64,000 nt of DNA. Source: JAQCEJ01 sp040881995 (lineage in GTDB: Bacteria > Planctomycetota > Planctomycetia > Planctomycetales > Planctomycetaceae). Shown here piece after piece: positions 8,812-17,558 of the stretch. Numbering within the stretch: position 1 is the first letter of the stretch; the number at the start of each line of letters is the position of its first letter. The stretch spans positions 1 to 64,000 of the forward strand of contig JBBECD010000117.1 in the NCBI GenBank assembly GCA_040881995.1, given 5' to 3'. Below the pieces are notes generated by a model. It was not told the origin of the DNA. It saw only the letters and a list, made by a program, of their open reading frames with translations, and did not search any database. The position numbers and the translations under genes are program-made.

Positions 8812-10197
8812 TTACGGCTGGAAGAAGGGAATCTGCACGCGGAAAATGGAACCTTCCCCGACCGTGCTTTCTACTTCCACTTGGCCCCCCATCGCCGTCA
8901 CCACGCTCTGCACGATGCTCAACCCAAGCCCCGAACCGTCGCCGGCGTTACTCCCCTTGTTGACCCGGTAGAATCGGTCAAAGATCCGCGGCAGGTGCTC
9001 TGGTGGAATGCCGGTGCCGCGATCCTCTACGGTAACGACGGCATGCGAGTCTCGGCGTGCCAGCGTCACCTGGATGCCGCCTTCCTCGGGCGTGTACTTG
9101 ATGGCGTTGTCCAGCAGGTTATGGAAGACCTGTCGTAATCGGTCGGGGTCGGCGACGACTTCGGCTTCGCAGTCGACGTGCGTCGTCAGTTCTTGATGCT
9201 TCGCGTTGGCGAGGGGACGCAGAGATTTCACGGCTTCAAGCAACAGCGGTGCGAGGGGCACCTGCGTTTGCCGGCCCTGAACAACGCCTGCATCTTCGCG
9301 AGAGAGCGTCAAAAGCTGTGCCGTCATCATGGCCAGTCGATTGCATTCTTCCAGAATGCTTTCAAAACGCCGGCGGGCGTTTTGGTGATCGCGCGGCGAG
9401 TCGGCCCCTAATTCGGCTTCGCTGCGAATGACGGCGATCGGCGTCCGCAGTTCGTGTGATGCATCGGCGGTAAATCGACGCACTTCATCGAACGAACGCT
9501 CGAGCCGGGCGATCATCGAGTTGATGGTCTGCGCCAGCAGGCCGAGTTCGTCCGACGCATTGTGGACCGGCAAACGCCGGTCGAGACGCGCCGCCGTGAT
9601 TTCGCCGGTGAGTTGACGAAGATGTTCGACCGGCGCCAAGGCTTTATAAGCGAGAAAGTAGGCGAGTGACGCGGCCAAGATTAACGTCAGAGGAATCGTG
9701 ATCAGCAGCGTCTTCATAACGAGTCCCAGTTCCTCATCAATGTGCTCCAGCTCCGCCAGCAGCATCAGCGTGTAAGCTCCACCCGACATAGGGACAACCG
9801 CAGTCAGACGTCGCATACGTTCCCCATCGGAGAGCACGAGGCTGTCGAATCGAGGCTGCGGCGTGGGCGCCGGCGTAACGTCGATAGGCGGGAGGTGCGC
9901 CAAATCTTCAGACTGAGCGATCGTCTTGCCGTCGTCGTCGCGGATGACTCCCGAGATTTCCACATGTTTGCCAAATTTCGCTACCCAGTGTTGAAATCGG
10001 GCGGCGGGGTCTGGCGAATTCGTCAGACGGTCGTCGTTCGTGAGTTCGCGATAGCGCGTCGTCAGGGCGCGATCGATTTGATCGTAATGCGTCTGTCGCA
10101 ACAGGCTATAAACGAGAATTCCAAAGGCGATCAGCACGATGGCGAAGGCGATCGTGTTCCACACCGTCATTCGCCATCGAATGCTCACGTTTCTCAT
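8812..10197 (-). CDS. Sensor histidine kinase of the efflux locus (CusS/heavy-metal sensor type)
   Basis: A 461-residue membrane sensor kinase. TM1 lies near residues 10-32, a periplasmic segment of about 130 residues follows, and TM2 is near 163-183. A HAMP domain then precedes the HisKA motif DASHELRTPIAVIR, with phospho-acceptor H248. The ATPase domain shows the N box (HNLLDNAIKY), G1 (EDRGTGIP) and G2 (GSGLGLSIV). The ATG at 10197 overlaps the regulator stop by four bases; upstream in-frame codons add only unconserved charged sequence. With the regulator it should control the pump genes at 10.9-17.5 kb. The ligand is unknown; metals or toxic organics are the usual inputs for such pairs. 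Confidence 0.92.
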   Translation of the reverse strand: MRNVSIRWRMTVWNTIAFAIVLIAFGILVYSLLRQTHYDQIDRALTTRYRELTNDDRLTNSPDPAARFQHWVAKFGKHVEISGVIRDDDGKTIAQSEDLAHLPPIDVTPAPTPQPRFDSLVLSDGERMRRLTAVVPMSGGAYTLMLLAELEHIDEELGLVMKTLLITIPLTLILAASLAYFLAYKALAPVEHLRQLTGEITAARLDRRLPVHNASDELGLLAQTINSMIARLERSFDEVRRFTADASHELRTPIAVIRSEAELGADSPRDHQNARRRFESILEECNRLAMMTAQLLTLSREDAGVVQGRQTQVPLAPLLLEAVKSLRPLANAKHQELTTHVDCEAEVVADPDRLRQVFHNLLDNAIKYTPEEGGIQVTLARRDSHAVVTVEDRGTGIPPEHLPRIFDRFYRVNKGSNAGDGSGLGLSIVQSVVTAMGGQVEVESTVGEGSIFRVQIPFFQP

Positions 10198-10871
10198 TGG
10201 TGATCCCTCACGCTGTAGCCGACCCCTCGAACCGTGAGAATCAGCGGCCGCACGCCGGTCAGTTCGACTTTCTTTCGCAGTGCGTTGACGCAAACGTCGA
10301 TGACGTTGGTCAGCGGTCCTTGCGGTTCCTTCCAGACGTCGCGTGTGAGCATTTCACGCGTGACGTTGCTGTTTTTGTGTCGCAACAGGTACTCCAACAA
10401 CTCGAACTCGCGCATGCTGAGTTCAATCTCAATGCCCTTGCGCACGACTTTTCGGGTGAGCAAATCCATTTCGATGTCTGAACAGTGAAGCAGCCGATCT
10501 TGCCCCGAGTGGCCGCGACGCAGCAGAGCCCGCACCCGCGCCAGCAGTTCCGCATGCGCAAACGGCTTCACCAGGTAGTCGTCCGCACCCGAGTCGAGTC
10601 CGGCGACGCGATCGTCAATCGAATCGCGAGCCGTGAGCACGAGGACGGGCTTTTCGAAACCGGATTCGCGAAGGTCGCCTAAAATCTGTAATCCATCCCG
10701 CCCGGGAAGCGTCAAATCCAGAATGATCACGTCGCACGGCTGGGTGGTCGCCGAATAATAACCCTCTTCGCCTGTGCCGGCCGCGACGACTTCATATCCC
10801 TCCTGCTCCAACAGTTGTTGCAGGTTGCGTCGGAGTTTAAGCTGGTCTTCAATGACGATGACTCGAAACAT
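10194..10871 (-). CDS. OmpR-family response regulator
   Basis: A 225-residue two-component regulator. The receiver domain has the acidic pocket E8/D9, phospho-acceptor D52 (VIILDLTLPGRDG) and K102 (YLVKPFAHAELL). A winged-helix DNA-binding domain covers about 130-225 (REFELLEYLLRHKNSNVTRE ... NVIDVCVNALRKKVE ... VRGVGYSVRD). The ATG at 10871 is the family start (MFRVIVIEDQ); earlier in-frame sequence is the end of the adaptor spacer. It lies 37 bp downstream of the adaptor gene and overlaps the kinase gene by four bases, so pump and regulators form one minus-strand operon. The probable target is the divergent 15.5-15.9 kb promoter region. Confidence 0.92.
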   Translation of the reverse strand: MFRVIVIEDQLKLRRNLQQLLEQEGYEVVAAGTGEEGYYSATTQPCDVIILDLTLPGRDGLQILGDLRESGFEKPVLVLTARDSIDDRVAGLDSGADDYLVKPFAHAELLARVRALLRRGHSGQDRLLHCSDIEMDLLTRKVVRKGIEIELSMREFELLEYLLRHKNSNVTREMLTRDVWKEPQGPLTNVIDVCVNALRKKVELTGVRPLILTVRGVGYSVRDHQ

Positions 10872-10908
10872 GGCGAAGTCTTTGCCAAAGGACTGCTGAG
10901 CCGTAGAG

Positions 10909-12246
10909 TCATTTCCCGGCCTCAATGATTTCGACCGGTTGCCCTTGTTGCAGCACATCAGCCCGGGTAATTACGATCGATTCATCCCCGGTCAATCCGG
11001 AGACGACTTCGACCTCATCGCCACTGCGCAAGCCGAGTACGATCGGTCGTCGTTCAATCTTTCCCGATTCGACGCAACAGCAAGAGGTCTGTGGTCCGTC
11101 GCGGAAAATCGCAGTGATCGGCAACGTAAGGACGTCGCTGCGCTCGTCGAGAAGAATCGTGACGGTCGCGAACATCCCCGGGCGAAGAAGTTCTTCATCG
11201 TTGAGAACGTCGATTTCGGTTCGGAGCGAGCGATTGGCATTATCGAGCGACCAGCTCGTGCGCGTCACCGCGGCTTCGATTTCCTGTTTGCGCAGCGACT
11301 GAACGCGCACAATCGCCGTATCGCCTTTATCCACCAACGGAGCTTCCATCTCGGGGACGTCGACGGAAATACGGACTTTATCGCTCCGCGCGACGACCAG
11401 AAGCGGCTGCGTCGAGCCTCCACTCGCGGGGTGCACGAAATGGCCGGTGTCAATGCTGCGGCGTGTGACGACGCCATCGAAGGGAGCTTTGATTTCCGCA
11501 TAAGCCAGCATGGTTTTTGTTTGTTTCAAGTTCGCTTCGGCGACGCGATGCCGGGCCTGGGCCGCCACCAGATCGGCTTGTGACTTGGAGACGTTCGCCT
11601 GAGCTTCGTGGAATCCCGCTTCTGCGGACTCGACATGGGCGGTTGCTTCGGCGCGGGCCGCTTCCGCCGAGCGAAAATGGTTTAGTGCCTCATCGGCGAG
11701 TTTCGGCGTGACCGATCCCTTGTCGGCGAGTTCCCTGATGCGTTCGTATTCCGACTTCCAGCGTTCGTAGTCACCGTCGGTGCGACCGATCCCCGCCTCG
11801 GCCTGACTCACGCGGGCTTTCGCCGTGAGGGTAGCCGCCTCCGACGCTTGCACCGCGGCTTCGGCCTGCTGCACTTCGGCCGCGGCTTGAGCGACCAGCG
11901 CTTCTTTCTGCACTTGCTCGTCCTGCATCTCGGGAATCCAGAGTTGAATCAGCTTCTGCCCCTTCTCGACCGAGTCGCCGATGTCGACGAAAACTTCTTC
12001 GACATAGCCGGTGACTTTCGGATACAACGGCGTTTCTTCAAAGGCTTCAACACGCCCCGGTTGCGAGGTGTGAAGCGTTAATGTTTTCCGTTCCGGCTGG
12101 CTTGCGCTGACGCGATCGACGGAATCGGACGGGGCCGACTTCGCCGGAGCGGTTGTGTCCGCGACCGATGAGTCGTTGCATCCGGTTGCCGAGATGAGTG
12201 CGCTGCATGCAACGATGCTAGCCGCGAGTGAGCGAATGAATTTCAT
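10909..12246 (-). CDS. RND efflux periplasmic adaptor (HlyD/MFP family) lipoprotein
   Basis: A 445-residue membrane fusion protein that would bridge the RND pump and TolC-like channel. A lipoprotein signal (lipobox SATGC, Cys23) is followed by a lipoyl half (GRVEAFEETPLYPKVTGYV ... GDSVEKGQKL), a long coiled coil of alternating Ala/Glu/Arg (about 120-245), the second lipoyl half (AEIKAPFDGVVTRRSIDTG) and beta-barrel/membrane-proximal domains. An odd feature is three consecutive cysteines, TSCCCVESGK near residue 390, where related adaptors have hydrophobic residues; metal binding is conceivable. The ATG overlaps the pump stop by four bases. Confidence 0.9.
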   Translation of the reverse strand: MKFIRSLAASIVACSALISATGCNDSSVADTTAPAKSAPSDSVDRVSASQPERKTLTLHTSQPGRVEAFEETPLYPKVTGYVEEVFVDIGDSVEKGQKLIQLWIPEMQDEQVQKEALVAQAAAEVQQAEAAVQASEAATLTAKARVSQAEAGIGRTDGDYERWKSEYERIRELADKGSVTPKLADEALNHFRSAEAARAEATAHVESAEAGFHEAQANVSKSQADLVAAQARHRVAEANLKQTKTMLAYAEIKAPFDGVVTRRSIDTGHFVHPASGGSTQPLLVVARSDKVRISVDVPEMEAPLVDKGDTAIVRVQSLRKQEIEAAVTRTSWSLDNANRSLRTEIDVLNDEELLRPGMFATVTILLDERSDVLTLPITAIFRDGPQTSCCCVESGKIERRPIVLGLRSGDEVEVVSGLTGDESIVITRADVLQQGQPVEIIEAGK

Positions 12247-15200
12247 GTGACGTCTCCCGTCTCAACCGCGACCGGCGTCGTCGCGATCAATGGACGATAG
12301 TGGATACTCTCTGGATCGGAAGGGTCGAGCGACGCCGACACGGAACCGGCCCGCGACTGAAACAGTGCAAAAACGCTGGGAAGCACGAACAGCGTGGCGA
12401 TGGTCGCGGCGATCAATCCGCCGATGACCGCCCGGCCCAATGGTGCATTTTGTTGTCCCGCCTCGCCGAATGCCAGCGCCATCGGCAACATTCCGGCAAT
12501 CATGGCGCAACTGGTCATCAAGATCGCCCGAAGACGACTGCCGGCACCCTGAACCGCGGCGTCTCGTGCGGTTAGCGCGTCGCGGCGGCGTTGCTCGGCA
12601 AATGTGACCAGCAGAATCGCATTCGCCATCGCTACCCCTATAGACATGATCGAGCCGATAAAGGACTGAATGTTGAGCGCGGTGCCGGTCAGCCAGAGCA
12701 TCGTCACGACGCCCGCCACGACCGCCGGTGCAGTCGAGACCGTCGTCAACGCCAACCGCAGCGATTGAAAATTCGCCGTGAGCAACAGAAAGACCGCAAC
12801 CACGGCGATACCGAGTCCGATCGTCAACCCCGACTGCATTTCGCGCATGGGGGGAATCTGACCGCGAATTTCCACTTGAATTCCCGCGGGAGGATCGCCC
12901 GCCCGGGCCAGCGCGCGGGAGACGTCGGTCGAGACGGTTCCCAGGTCCGCCGCGGCGATATTCGCCGTAAGCGTGATCTGCCGGCGCATGTTGTAGCGGT
13001 CGTATTGACCGGGCATCGTTCCCGGTTCGAGACTGGCGACGTCGCGAATCAATACCTGGCCCCGTTCAGTCTTTTTCAAGGGAATTCTCCCCAACTGTTC
13101 GATCGACCCGACCGTTTCGGTATCGTACGGACTGCGAACCACGGGACGAGGAATCTCCACCTGTACCTGGTACGCGATGCCGCTCTTAGGATCGGCCCAG
13201 TAATTGGGGACGACGAATCGGCTGGACGACGTCGCCGTGACCAGAGCACGAGAGACGTCGACGGGCATCAGGCCGGCGAGACCGGCCTTTTCGCGGTCGA
13301 CGTTCACTTGAACCGTGGGATAGTCCAACGATTGTCCGATCTGCAGGTCGCGCAGTGAGGCGATTTGACCGAGTTCCGTGCGAATCTTCTCGGCAAAGTC
13401 GCGGTTCTGTTGAAAGTTGGGGCCGCTGATCACCACTTCCACAGGGGTCGGCGAACCAAAACTCATGACTTCGTTGACAATGTCCGAGGGTTCGAACGAG
13501 AACCGCACGTCCGGCATCGCAGCGGAGAGCCGTGTGCGGACGCGTTCCTTCAGGACATCATCAGAGATGCCGATGTGGTCATTCAAGTCGACGTACAAAA
13601 TCACTTCCTCGGGGCCGCGCGACCATTGATAAACCGCATTCACCGGGAAGTTCGAGGGAATCATGCCGACGTAGCCAAGCGTCAGATCGACATTCTCGGC
13701 ACCGACTTCTTCCTGGATGTGTTGCAGTGCGTCCTTGGCCAGTTGTTCGGTTTTTTGGATATGCGTTCCATCAGGCGCACGCATTCGCAGGCGGAATTGC
13801 GCCGCATCGACGACGGGAAAGATGCCGCGTCCCAGTTGCGGCCCTAGTATTCCGATCACGCCGACGCTGCCGACCAGATAAACGAGAATCACCAGCCAGC
13901 GCACGCTCATCAGTCCTTCGAGCACGGTTTCGTAAGCGCTGCGCACGCGATCGAAGAAACCAGGGCCGCGACGTTCGCTTTGATGCTTCATCAGCCACAT
14001 CGAAAGGACCGGAACGAAGGTGCTCGACAAAATGTACGAGGCGGTCATCGCGAAGCCGACGGAGAGCGACAGCGGCACGAACAGCGCCCTTGCGGCTCCC
14101 TCCATGAAAAACGACGAAACGAATACCGCCAGAATGCACAGCATCGCCAATAAACGCGGTATGGCCGTCTCCGCCGAACCGTCGCGCACGGCTTCGGCCA
14201 GCGGCTTGCCGCGGTGCAAGTGCGCGTGAATGTTCTCGATGGCGACGGTCGCCTCGTCGACGAGAATACCGATGGCGAGGGCGAGTCCGCCGAGGGTCAT
14301 CAGGTTGACCGTCTGCCCGGTGATCCATAACGCCAGGACCGAACACATCAAAGCCAATGGGATGTTCAACACGACGATGAGCGAACTTCTCCAATCCCGC
14401 AGGAAAAACAGAATCATCAAGCCGACCAGCAATGCCCCCAGAACTCCCTCGGTCACGACCCCCTCGACGGCGCGCGTCACATAGGGAGACTGGTCGAACT
14501 CAAAGCGCACATCGATTCCTTCCCCCTCGTCGCCGAGTGTCTCTTTCATGCGTGGCAGTGCGTTCTTGATATTGTTAATGACGCTCAACGTCGACGCATC
14601 GGCTCGCTTCGTCGCCAGGATGTAGACGGCGCGCCGTCCATTGACCAGGGCGTAGCCCGAGGGGGCATCCGACGAGTCCTGGACGTAACCGACGTCGCGG
14701 AGATAGACCGGGTGTTCGCCCATGCGAATGGGAATGGTCCCGAGTTCCAACGGATTTTTCACGACGGAATTTACGGGAACAATCGGATATTTGTCCCCGA
14801 TGGGAATGTTTCCCGACGGGCTGATCGAATTCCCGCGCACCAATGCGGTGATGGCTTCGTCCGGCGACATGCCGTACGACTGCAACCGTTGGGGGTCCAT
14901 CGTAATGACGATGGTTCGCGCACTGCCGCCGAATGGAGGCGGAGCGGAGACTCCGGGCAGACTCGAAAACATCGGACGAATGCGAAACAATGCCAAATCC
15001 TGAATCTCGGCGATGCTTCGCGTTTCGCTGGAGAGCACGAGATAACCGACCGGCACGCTGCCGGTGTCAAACCGCATCACGAACGGTGAGACCGTTCCCG
15101 GCGGCATGAAGGCCTGCGAACGATTGACATAGTTAATTGTCTCGGCCATCGCCTGCGCCATGTCGGTGCCGGGATGGAAGTACAATTTCATCAAGGCAAC

Positions 15201-15512
15201 CCCCTGCACATTGCGGGACTCGACATGATGGATGCCGCTGATGTACAGGAAGTGGTACTCGTAGTAATTGGTGAGGAAGCCTTCCATCTGGGCGGGATCC
15301 ATGCCGCCGTACGGTTGGCAGACGTAAATCACCGGGAGGTTCAAACTGGGGAAGATGTCAACTTCCATCCCTTTGGGCAGACCTTCCGGGTAGGGGAGTC
15401 CCAGTTGCTCAGCGGTGGAAGGGCCAATCGCCAGCAGACTCCCCAGCGCGACGGCGAGAATGATCACCATCACCGTCCACGGACGCCGCAGTGCAGACAA
15501 AATAAGCTGCAT
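12243..15512 (-). CDS. RND efflux pump inner-membrane subunit (AcrB-like)
   Basis: A 1089-residue RND transporter of normal length, with the first TM at the N-terminus (LRRPWTVMVIILAVALGSLL), two large periplasmic loops and two sets of TM helices. The TM4 proton-relay segment reads GGLALAIGILVDEATVAIEN: Asp followed by Glu, rather than the Asp-Asp of AcrB-type HAE1 pumps. The start is placed at 15512 (MQLILSALRRPW), since the upstream in-frame codons lack family similarity. It is the first gene of the minus-strand operon pump - adaptor - regulator - kinase, divergent from the channel gene. The substrate is not readable from sequence. Confidence 0.92.
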   Translation of the reverse strand: MQLILSALRRPWTVMVIILAVALGSLLAIGPSTAEQLGLPYPEGLPKGMEVDIFPSLNLPVIYVCQPYGGMDPAQMEGFLTNYYEYHFLYISGIHHVESRNVQGVALMKLYFHPGTDMAQAMAETINYVNRSQAFMPPGTVSPFVMRFDTGSVPVGYLVLSSETRSIAEIQDLALFRIRPMFSSLPGVSAPPPFGGSARTIVITMDPQRLQSYGMSPDEAITALVRGNSISPSGNIPIGDKYPIVPVNSVVKNPLELGTIPIRMGEHPVYLRDVGYVQDSSDAPSGYALVNGRRAVYILATKRADASTLSVINNIKNALPRMKETLGDEGEGIDVRFEFDQSPYVTRAVEGVVTEGVLGALLVGLMILFFLRDWRSSLIVVLNIPLALMCSVLALWITGQTVNLMTLGGLALAIGILVDEATVAIENIHAHLHRGKPLAEAVRDGSAETAIPRLLAMLCILAVFVSSFFMEGAARALFVPLSLSVGFAMTASYILSSTFVPVLSMWLMKHQSERRGPGFFDRVRSAYETVLEGLMSVRWLVILVYLVGSVGVIGILGPQLGRGIFPVVDAAQFRLRMRAPDGTHIQKTEQLAKDALQHIQEEVGAENVDLTLGYVGMIPSNFPVNAVYQWSRGPEEVILYVDLNDHIGISDDVLKERVRTRLSAAMPDVRFSFEPSDIVNEVMSFGSPTPVEVVISGPNFQQNRDFAEKIRTELGQIASLRDLQIGQSLDYPTVQVNVDREKAGLAGLMPVDVSRALVTATSSSRFVVPNYWADPKSGIAYQVQVEIPRPVVRSPYDTETVGSIEQLGRIPLKKTERGQVLIRDVASLEPGTMPGQYDRYNMRRQITLTANIAAADLGTVSTDVSRALARAGDPPAGIQVEIRGQIPPMREMQSGLTIGLGIAVVAVFLLLTANFQSLRLALTTVSTAPAVVAGVVTMLWLTGTALNIQSFIGSIMSIGVAMANAILLVTFAEQRRRDALTARDAAVQGAGSRLRAILMTSCAMIAGMLPMALAFGEAGQQNAPLGRAVIGGLIAATIATLFVLPSVFALFQSRAGSVSASLDPSDPESIHYRPLIATTPVAVETGDVT

Positions 15513-15906
15513 GGGTAGACTATTCCTCGTAATTGTTCGGACAGAGCATTGCGCGACGTGCCGATTTCCCACCCCTAACCTTAGCCGATGACCGGGCTTG
15601 ATTCAATTCGTTAAGCATTAGAAGTGATTAATTCAGGAATTCATTTCTCGTGCAGTTTCCTGGAAGGCCAGGCCGACTCCTTGTCGTGTAATCTACTCAG
15701 GACACATGACTTACATCGCACGTCCGACGACGCGGCTTCCCCCTCTCCGGCTCATGTGAAGAAGATCTAGACGAGCCGGGCGGCAAATTCGTTAAATCTG
15801 GAAAAATCGATACGCCGATCTTAAGAAGACATGTGGTTCTCCAAGTTTCGCTGCAGGGCGACACACTCGGGGCCGAGCGATCGGATTTTGTCAGGGAGTC
15901 TGCCAG
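15513..15906. promoter_or_regulatory. Divergent control region between pump operon and channel gene
   Basis: About 390 bp without a gene separates the divergent pump and TolC-like genes, so promoters for both must lie here. It contains an AT-rich stretch near 15600-15650 with AATTC repeated three times (15604, 15631 and 15638 vicinity), a plausible area for regulator binding. No clear sigma-70 pair could be assigned. A GGGAG Shine-Dalgarno (15895-15899) precedes the channel ATG. Confidence 0.45.
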
Positions 15907-17547
15907 ATGTTTGGCGATGTGTTGAAGAGTCAGCCGCTGAAATTCGTCGTGATGTCGGGCATCACAGTCGCCATCGCCGGCTGCGCGTCGACGGAGCATC
16001 AGCCTCGCGTCTCCGCGCCGACTCTTCGCGTCGAAGATGTTGTACCCGGGGCGGTCAATCAATTCTCGGCGTCTCACCGCACTCCGGAACGTAATGCGTT
16101 CAAATCGGATTCGCCCATCACCCCTGTCAACGAAGGCGGTCCAGCCGCTAACTCTCCCATGCCGCCGGTATCCACCGCTGAAAACGTCTCCCCGCCACAT
16201 CCTGAGACATCCGTCGATTTCACCGACGACGAAAACCTTCAACCGTCCGAACCCTCCGGTCCCGCACCTATTGACCTCGCCACCGCGCTCGAGGTTATCG
16301 CCGGACAAAACCCGCGGATCGGATTCGCACAAGAACGCATTGAAGAAGCGCAGGCTCAACTTCAATCGGCTGAGGTTCTCTGGGTTCCTTCGATCCGTGC
16401 CGGTGCGAACTACAATAAGCACGAAGGACGCATCCAGAACGTCGAGGGGAACATCATCGAAACCAGCCGCGGCTCCATTTATACGGGGCTCGGTGCGCAG
16501 GCCGTCGGTGCGGGTTCGCCCGCCGTGCCGGGACTGGTGATGAACTTTCACTTGAAAGACGCGATCTTCCAGCCGCGCATCGCGCAGCAGGCGCTTTGCG
16601 CCCGTGAGCACGCCAATCAGGCCGTGATGAACGACGTCTTGCTGGAAACAGCCGTCGCGTATATGGACCTGCTTGAGGCCCTCCAGATTCAGGCGGTTGC
16701 CGAGGAAACGCTGGCGAACGCTCAACGTCTGGCCGAGTTAACGCAATCGTTTGCTCAATCGGGACAAGGACTCGCCGCCGATGCCGACCGCGCACAGACC
16801 GAGTTGTCGGTACGTCAGGTCGAATTACGACGCGCCGACGAAAATTCTCGCGTCGCTTTGGTGCGCTTGACGCGTCTGTTGAGCCAGGATCAGACGCAAG
16901 TGCTCATCCCGCGCGAATCTTCTCTCTCGCCGATCGAATTGGTCGCGACCGAAACCGAACTCAGGGACTTGATCTCGGTCGGCCTGACCAATCGACCTGA
17001 ACTGACCGAATCGCAGTTCCTCGTTCGAGAAGCCGTGCAGCGTTTGCGCCGGGAACAATATAGTCCGCTGGTGCCCAGCGTGCTGCTGGGGCTGAGTTAC
17101 GGAGGAAACGGCGGCGGACTCGGCAGCAACATCAATCGCTTTGGCGACCGACTCGATTTCGACGCGGCAGCGTACTGGGAAATACGAAATTTCGGCTACG
17201 GCGAACAGGCGGCTCGCGACCAGTCGCGATCTCAATTGGAGCAAGCCCGCTGGCGTCAGGTTCAAGTGATGGACCAGGTCGCTGGTGACGTCGCCGAGTC
17301 TCATGCGCAGGTATACGCTCGCAAAGAACAAATCGAACTGGCGCAAAACGGAATCACCGCGGCAAGGGAATCGTATCGCCGCAATTCAGAACGCATCACC
17401 GACGGCCAGGGCCTGCCGATCGAAACATTGCAGTCCCTTCAGGCGCTCGACCAGGCCCAACGTCAATACGTGCGCGCCGTCGCCGATTATAATCGCGCTC
17501 AGTTCCGTTTGCACCGCGACCTGGGCTGGCCGATTGAATCGCCCTGA
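15907..17547 (+). CDS. TolC-like outer membrane efflux lipoprotein
   Basis: A 546-residue outer membrane factor. It starts with a signal ending in the lipobox VAIAGC (Cys26), then about 100 residues of Pro/Ser-rich linker, then two OEP repeats of long amphipathic helices (for example QNPRIGFAQERIEEAQAQLQ and the C-terminal ARESYRRNSERITDGQGLP). The conserved block LETAVAYMDLLEAL is visible in the first repeat. ATG 15907 has GGGAG eight bases upstream. It is divergent from the pump operon and converges with the subtilase gene (11 bp between stops). It would supply the outer-membrane channel for this pump and perhaps for the second RND pair at 36-41 kb, which has none. Confidence 0.9.
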   Translation: MFGDVLKSQPLKFVVMSGITVAIAGCASTEHQPRVSAPTLRVEDVVPGAVNQFSASHRTPERNAFKSDSPITPVNEGGPAANSPMPPVSTAENVSPPHPETSVDFTDDENLQPSEPSGPAPIDLATALEVIAGQNPRIGFAQERIEEAQAQLQSAEVLWVPSIRAGANYNKHEGRIQNVEGNIIETSRGSIYTGLGAQAVGAGSPAVPGLVMNFHLKDAIFQPRIAQQALCAREHANQAVMNDVLLETAVAYMDLLEALQIQAVAEETLANAQRLAELTQSFAQSGQGLAADADRAQTELSVRQVELRRADENSRVALVRLTRLLSQDQTQVLIPRESSLSPIELVATETELRDLISVGLTNRPELTESQFLVREAVQRLRREQYSPLVPSVLLGLSYGGNGGGLGSNINRFGDRLDFDAAAYWEIRNFGYGEQAARDQSRSQLEQARWRQVQVMDQVAGDVAESHAQVYARKEQIELAQNGITAARESYRRNSERITDGQGLPIETLQSLQALDQAQRQYVRAVADYNRAQFRLHRDLGWPIESP

Positions 17548-17558
17548 TATCCACTCGA

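Noticed and set aside
15697..16725. Minus-strand frame (342 codons) opposite the TolC-like gene
   Set aside because: The plus-strand frame has lipobox, OEP helices and ribosome-binding site.
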